64,000 nucleotides of DNA, from positions 25,828,001 through 25,892,000 of the forward strand of contig NC_030836.1 of NCBI RefSeq assembly GCF_001704415.2. Direction: 5' to 3'. The position numbers and the translations under genes are program-made. The notes beneath the pieces are model-generated. The model saw nothing but the letters and a program-made list of their open reading frames with translations. It ran no database searches and was not told the DNA's origin. Of this stretch, positions 59,255 to 64,000 are shown piece after piece (the first letter of the stretch is position 1; every line of letters starts with the position of its first letter). This DNA is from Capra hircus (taxonomy: Eukaryota; Chordata; Mammalia; Artiodactyla; Bovidae).

Positions 59255-60605
59255 CTACTGCATGCCTACAGAATGCAGTTGACCCACTGTCCTTTGTTGT
59301 AATATTTTGTGAGTAATCTTTTAGTTTCAAGTTAAAAGAAGAAAATTATGAACCCTGAGCTGGGTTCTTTCTAAGCCTAGAGCCCACCTGGCTCCTCTTT
59401 AAAGAAAAGCATTTTCCTCAGGCTCTAGTTGGGATATGTAACTCCTAGCTGCTGTCTTTGCTTTAAAGACATGCTCTTTTGAGCAAATTTCCATCTGAAA
59501 ATTTGGCTTTTTGACTTTTTCTGCTCCTTCATTTGCTTCTTCATTTCTGTTCAATACTTATGTATTGTACAAATCAAACAATCTGTATTCTTTTAATAGT
59601 AAGAGTTCAGTACTCACCTTCCCTGTTTTAAATTAGGAAATATTGGTTTTGTAGAATTATTTGACATTTCTAAGTAAATTCCTTTACAAAATGCATAATA
59701 GCTTCCATCCATTTAAGAGTAAAAAAAATAAATAAAATTACTACACATTTAAAAAAAAGAAATAAAGTGCACAATAAATGTAAAAAAAAGAATAAAATTT
59801 GAACATAATTGGATCTGAACAACTTGACTTGCTGGTGAATTTGTAGGAGAGCTCTTTTTATGTTCTTTTTAATCCTTGCCCCTACATCTATAAATGAGTA
59901 TTGATCACCTACATATTTCTTTCCAGTCTAAATGTATCTTTTACTTCCAGTGAAAGTAGTAGTAATTGAATTTAGACTCAAGTGACTATTTCTTTGGGCA
60001 AAAACAGCACTCATATTTTATTAAATAAATAGATCAGAATTGATGCACTCCCCCCATGCAAAAAGTTGCAGCTGCTCAGCAAAGGTAAACTCAGGAGCCT
60101 GCATTTTCATGTATCAAATACAGATTGTATTATAACTGTACCGTCCTGGTGAGTGTCATCTTTTCTTTTGCTGTTAATGTGGCATCCATCTAGTTCTATT
60201 AATAAGTAACTGATTGCTAAAATGTTACTAGGCATGAGAAAGGAACCCAAACACCAAGGTGCCTAATAGATCTGATCTTTCAGGGTTTAGAGATAGGGTC
60301 TCAGGAAGGAGAAACTCTAGGATGAAAGAGAATAGTTTACAATTGCAAGAGGCATTATTCCGTTTCTCTCATAATCTTCCAAATTGTTTTAAGGCAATTT
60401 GTTTCATTTTCATGTTATCAAAGTTCTCTGAAGAGTCTCACCTACTGAAATAAGGTCTTGATACCAGTAGGAACTCTTTCCACCACAAATATTCTAATAT
60501 TCACTCCTCCCCTACTGCTCCTGCACCCAGATAATAGACCTCTCAGCTGTTTACTCCTGCAAGAAAGTCATAATCATATCGGTGAAAAAATATTAATGTT
60601 ATTGA
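59255..60605. other. intergenic, AT-rich, no gene
   Basis: No coding exon, RNA gene or clearly named repeat was recognised. Confidence 0.45.
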
Positions 60606-60828
60606 GGTTTGTGTGTGTGTGTGTGTATGTTAGTCACTCAGTTGAGTCTGACTCTTTGTGACTCCATGGACTGTAGCCCGCCAGGCTTCTCTGTCCACGG
60701 GATTCTCCAGGCAAGATTACTGGAGTGGATTGCCGTTCCCTTCTCCAGAGGATCTTCCTGACCCAGGGATCAAACCCTTCATTGCAGGTAGATTCTTTAC
60801 CATTTGAGCTATAGGGAAGTCGTTTGTA
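60606..60828 (-). mobile_element. Bov-tA SINE next to a (GT)n run
   Basis: Reverse copy starting after (GT)9 at 60608-60626, with the core 'tactggagtggattgcc' and end 'gagctatagggaagtcg'. Confidence 0.87.
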
Positions 60829-63339
60829 TTGAGGTTTAGTCTGATAATAACATAGAGCACACTTTATAGAGAAGTAGAAACATTTTAACCTTCCCTTTCT
60901 TTAGCCCTCCACACCTTCATCACTGAACTGGAGACTGACAGGTATCTTAACAGAATACTGTAGATATTCATGAATCTACATCTCATCTATTCTATTTATT
61001 CTTCCATTTTAGTAAACCGTCCCACCTCCTCTATAATATCCTCTATTTTTCTTCTAGCCTATATAGTGTTTGATGGCCCTGATAGGCACCTAACTTCCCT
61101 CTGATATTGTAAAATTTGAATAATTTGATATCTTCAAAGCATTATGCTATTTTTTAACAATAAAAACATGGGCTGTTTGAACTCAGAGTTGCTCTTTGCC
61201 ATGGTTGTCACACGATCATATACCGTTGGGAAAAAATGGCATTGGGAACTTTCTATTTTGCTTTATTTAGGTAAAATACACTTCTTTGAGAAAAATTAAA
61301 AATGCTCTCCTCTGTAGAGTCTCTCAAATTTGTGATAGTGAAAAAAAAAAAAAACCCAAGTTTGTGTTAGCCTTTTCTATTACAAATGGTCGGTATTAGA
61401 TCTCAGGATCCCATCATGTCCAGGAGGAAAGGTTCTGGACCATGACAACCTGTGTATCACAATTTAATTATAACCTTGACAAACGTAGTCTTTCTTTTTC
61501 TGGTCATTTTCCTCACTACCATTTTTTTCTGTGGATCCTGAAAATTTGCGTAAAATTGCACATTTCAAGAATTTGGCCGTAGGAAAAAGATGGCGCGTAT
61601 AGCAGGTCTTGGAATCAGAGAACCTGTGTTGTATTTCTTGTTTGGCCATTCAGAAGTTCAGGATCTTTAATAAGACTCTAAAGCAGCCTGGGTCTTGTCT
61701 TCCTCATCTCTAAAATGAGGATGGCTGTCATGTCTGATGGTCCTAACCTTGATGTTCAATATGTCCTTAAATGTTCTTAGGGCTGAGGAAGGATGAAGAG
61801 AGAAGGACTAAGATGTGGAGATGGGTAGATGTGAGATGCTATCAGGAAAATGTGAAAAAGGCCAACTGTAATTGAGGTGCATTAAACACATGAATTTACA
61901 TAGTTATAGTAAAGGTATTATATTTGACTTTGCCAACACTAATTTTTTTGTCAGGGCAGTAACTGGACTTTAACTTACAAAATACACATGCAAACCCATG
62001 TATGAAGACTCAGACTGTGTAAAATATAAATATGGATACATGCAAACTAAAATGTACTTACATTATACTGATTGTAGAACAGCTGATATTTTCTTCATTT
62101 AAATATGTAAGAACCTCAAAATTGTGGTATTTTCTTCTCAAGCCTTCCATCCATTATTCTTTACATTCTTTTATTGCTTCAACTTTGAATTCCATCTAGA
62201 TTTCTCTCAGTCTTACTCTGAGACTCTTCCCCATATAATATACGTCTCTTTCTTCAAAATCCCACCCAACGGTTATTCAGTTTTTGCTGAAGTACTTCAT
62301 CCACCTCCATTGAATGAAAATCTGTCCTGCTATAACCTCTGATGATTTTTCTGTTTTTCCTTATTCCCAGGAAAAAAGTCTAAGTTTTGACTAATACTAA
62401 ATTCCAAGTGTTATTTTATCATTTAATCATCTGTTTTACACATTCGGTGAATCTTAATCCAGAATATTTTCCTGAGTTTCAAGCAGTATGTTGTCTGGAT
62501 CACATTTTTGCCAACAAAGCAGAATGGTGAGTTTAGTCATAAAGTCAGACCCAGTGCATTGAGAGTAGGTTCCCTGACTTCCAGTTTCTATCTCTGGCAA
62601 AAAGACTGAAAGGCTTTCTGACTGAAATCTTCCTAAATCTTAGATTTCTTTTTTCTCACTTGTAGGGGTGTAATTTCCTGTCTACTCAGTTAATTTTATA
62701 TCTTCTGTGGCTCCATCCAGAAACTTGGAACTCTTCAAAACTACAGACTCTTAGGTTAGAAGGGAACTAAAAGGCATATGAGATAGTCTGGTGCTAAAAT
62801 ATTCTGTACTGTCTCTGGTGTCTAGTGATGTGAAACTATTTTTAAAAGCACATCATTTCACTTATCAAAAAACTCATATTTGCATTTGAAATGTCTAAAA
62901 ACTTCCTTCATTTTGTTTAGTCACTCCTGTTCATTCATCAGGCATATTATGACTTGATTTTAGACATATCTACTTTATTTTCTTTCCCCTGGAAATAATA
63001 TTAGTTTCTGGATATTGAAGTGATTCCAGTATTAAAGATTTTACAGTCATATTTAGAGATTTGGTCTAGAATGGCTCTTGGGATTCTGGGATTAAAAAAA
63101 AGGTAATTATTATTATTGTAATCCTGGGATGTTAGAACTGAAGTTACTAATCACAGTTAGAAAGTTAAGGTCTCCTGAGTGACTCTCTTGGGTGTTTATT
63201 TAAAGTAAAACTTAGAGATATGCTTAAAGCCTTAATGAACTAAAACCTTGGAACACTTACATAAGAAATGTTCACAATGTATTGAAAACATATTAAGATG
63301 CTTTTCAAACTGAGATTTTTTATATGCTATATGTCTATA
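60829..63339. other. intergenic, no gene
   Basis: AT-rich sequence with an A14 run near 61341-61354. Short reading frames show no known domain. No repeat was assigned with confidence. Confidence 0.45.
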
Positions 63340-64000
63340 TACATATTTTTAGAAAGTATTTTATTGAGATGTGATCTATACACAACAGGCACATTTAAGG
63401 ATATAATTTGTGGATTTTTGACAAATTTATAGTCACATAGCCACTGCCACCATTACAGGAATGGTTTAAAATATCTGTTTTACCTCAAATATTTCATGTG
63501 GCCTTTTGCAGGTCAATGCGGTCACGTCCCTACCTCCGCACCTGACAACCACTGATGTGTTTGCTGTACGTGTAATTTTGATTCTTCCAGCTCTTTGAAC
63601 ATAAATCCAACCTGCAGAATATGGTTTTCATTTAATCTGGGGCTTCGGGATTAATCTGAGCATTTCAGGCATCAGTAGCTTCCTCATCACACAGTTTTCT
63701 TATTTGTTCACCAGAACATGGGCACCTGAGTTATTTTCAATTTTTGTTTATTATGAATTTAGCTTCTGCGAACATTTGAGTTCTTGCTTCTATATGAATA
63801 TTTGTTTTCCTTTCTTTTGGACTCATTCCTAGGAGTTTAATTACTGAGTCACATGGTAAGTATGTTTAACACTGTAAGAAACTGTCAAGGTGTTTTCCAG
63901 AGTCGTTCTGTTATTTTTCTTTGTATCAGCCACTGTGTGAGTCCCATAGTTCCACACCATTGCAAATACTTGGTCTTTTCAGTTAGTTCTTTTTTAAGTG
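63340..64000 (-). repeat. old L1 fragment, antisense
   Basis: 'ttattgagatgtgatctata', 'catagccactgccaccatta' and 'actcattcctaggagtttaa' are phrases typical of antisense old L1 3' parts. It continues past the window edge. Confidence 0.6.

Noticed and set aside
1..64000. CRISPR arrays, operons, phage or bacterial defence systems
   Set aside because: The DNA is mammalian: spliced genes, SINE/LINE repeats, poly(A) signals. The only regular array (59003-59254) has no spacers.

Overview
The window is nuclear DNA from a pecoran ruminant. Bov-tA and Bov-A2 SINEs, BovB LINE copies and cattle-type young L1 3' ends are scattered throughout, and the genes are split by GT-AG introns. The mature N-terminus of the first serum amyloid gene (QWLSFLGEAYEG) resembles the sheep/goat form I remember more than the cattle form. 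A caprine source is therefore my best guess, but it is not proven.

Layout: (1) 1-5.5 kb is non-coding, repeat-rich sequence. (2) 5.5-10.4 kb is a complete four-exon SAA1-type acute-phase serum amyloid A gene (+), with C/EBP-like, NF-kB and TATA elements and a poly(A) signal. A BovB retrotransposon lies in its intron 2 in the opposite orientation. (3) 15.2-16.1 kb is a broken MRGPRX-like G-protein-coupled receptor pseudogene (-). (4) 22.5-29.2 kb is a complete SAA4-type constitutive serum amyloid A gene (+). (5) 29.2-43.9 kb is non-coding, with L2, L1, BovB and SINE sequence. It includes a segment at about 37.1-38.6 kb that is paralogous to 48.8-50.8 kb. (6) 43.9-48.1 kb is an SAA3-type (mammary/extrahepatic) gene (+) with an excellent C/EBP + NF-kB + TATA promoter, but its exon 4 splice acceptor AG is mutated to AA. 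(7) 56.8-57.8 kb is one intact class II olfactory receptor gene (-). The rest, to 64 kb, is old repeats plus a 42-bp minisatellite at 59.0 kb.

The three SAA genes face the same way and form the core of the SAA cluster. Human chromosome 11p15 also pairs SAA genes with MRGPRX receptors. SAA1 and SAA3 carry the acute-phase (NF-kB/C/EBP) promoter layout, while SAA4 has no recognisable TATA box or kB site where I looked. Exons 3-4, intron 3 and the 3' flank of SAA1 and SAA3 are nearly the same sequence, while their 5' halves are not, which points to gene conversion or partial duplication.

I see no new biological system here. The most interesting points are the lost splice acceptor and relaxed C-terminus of SAA3, the sharp-edged SAA1/SAA3 homology tract, and the datable nested retroelement insertions.
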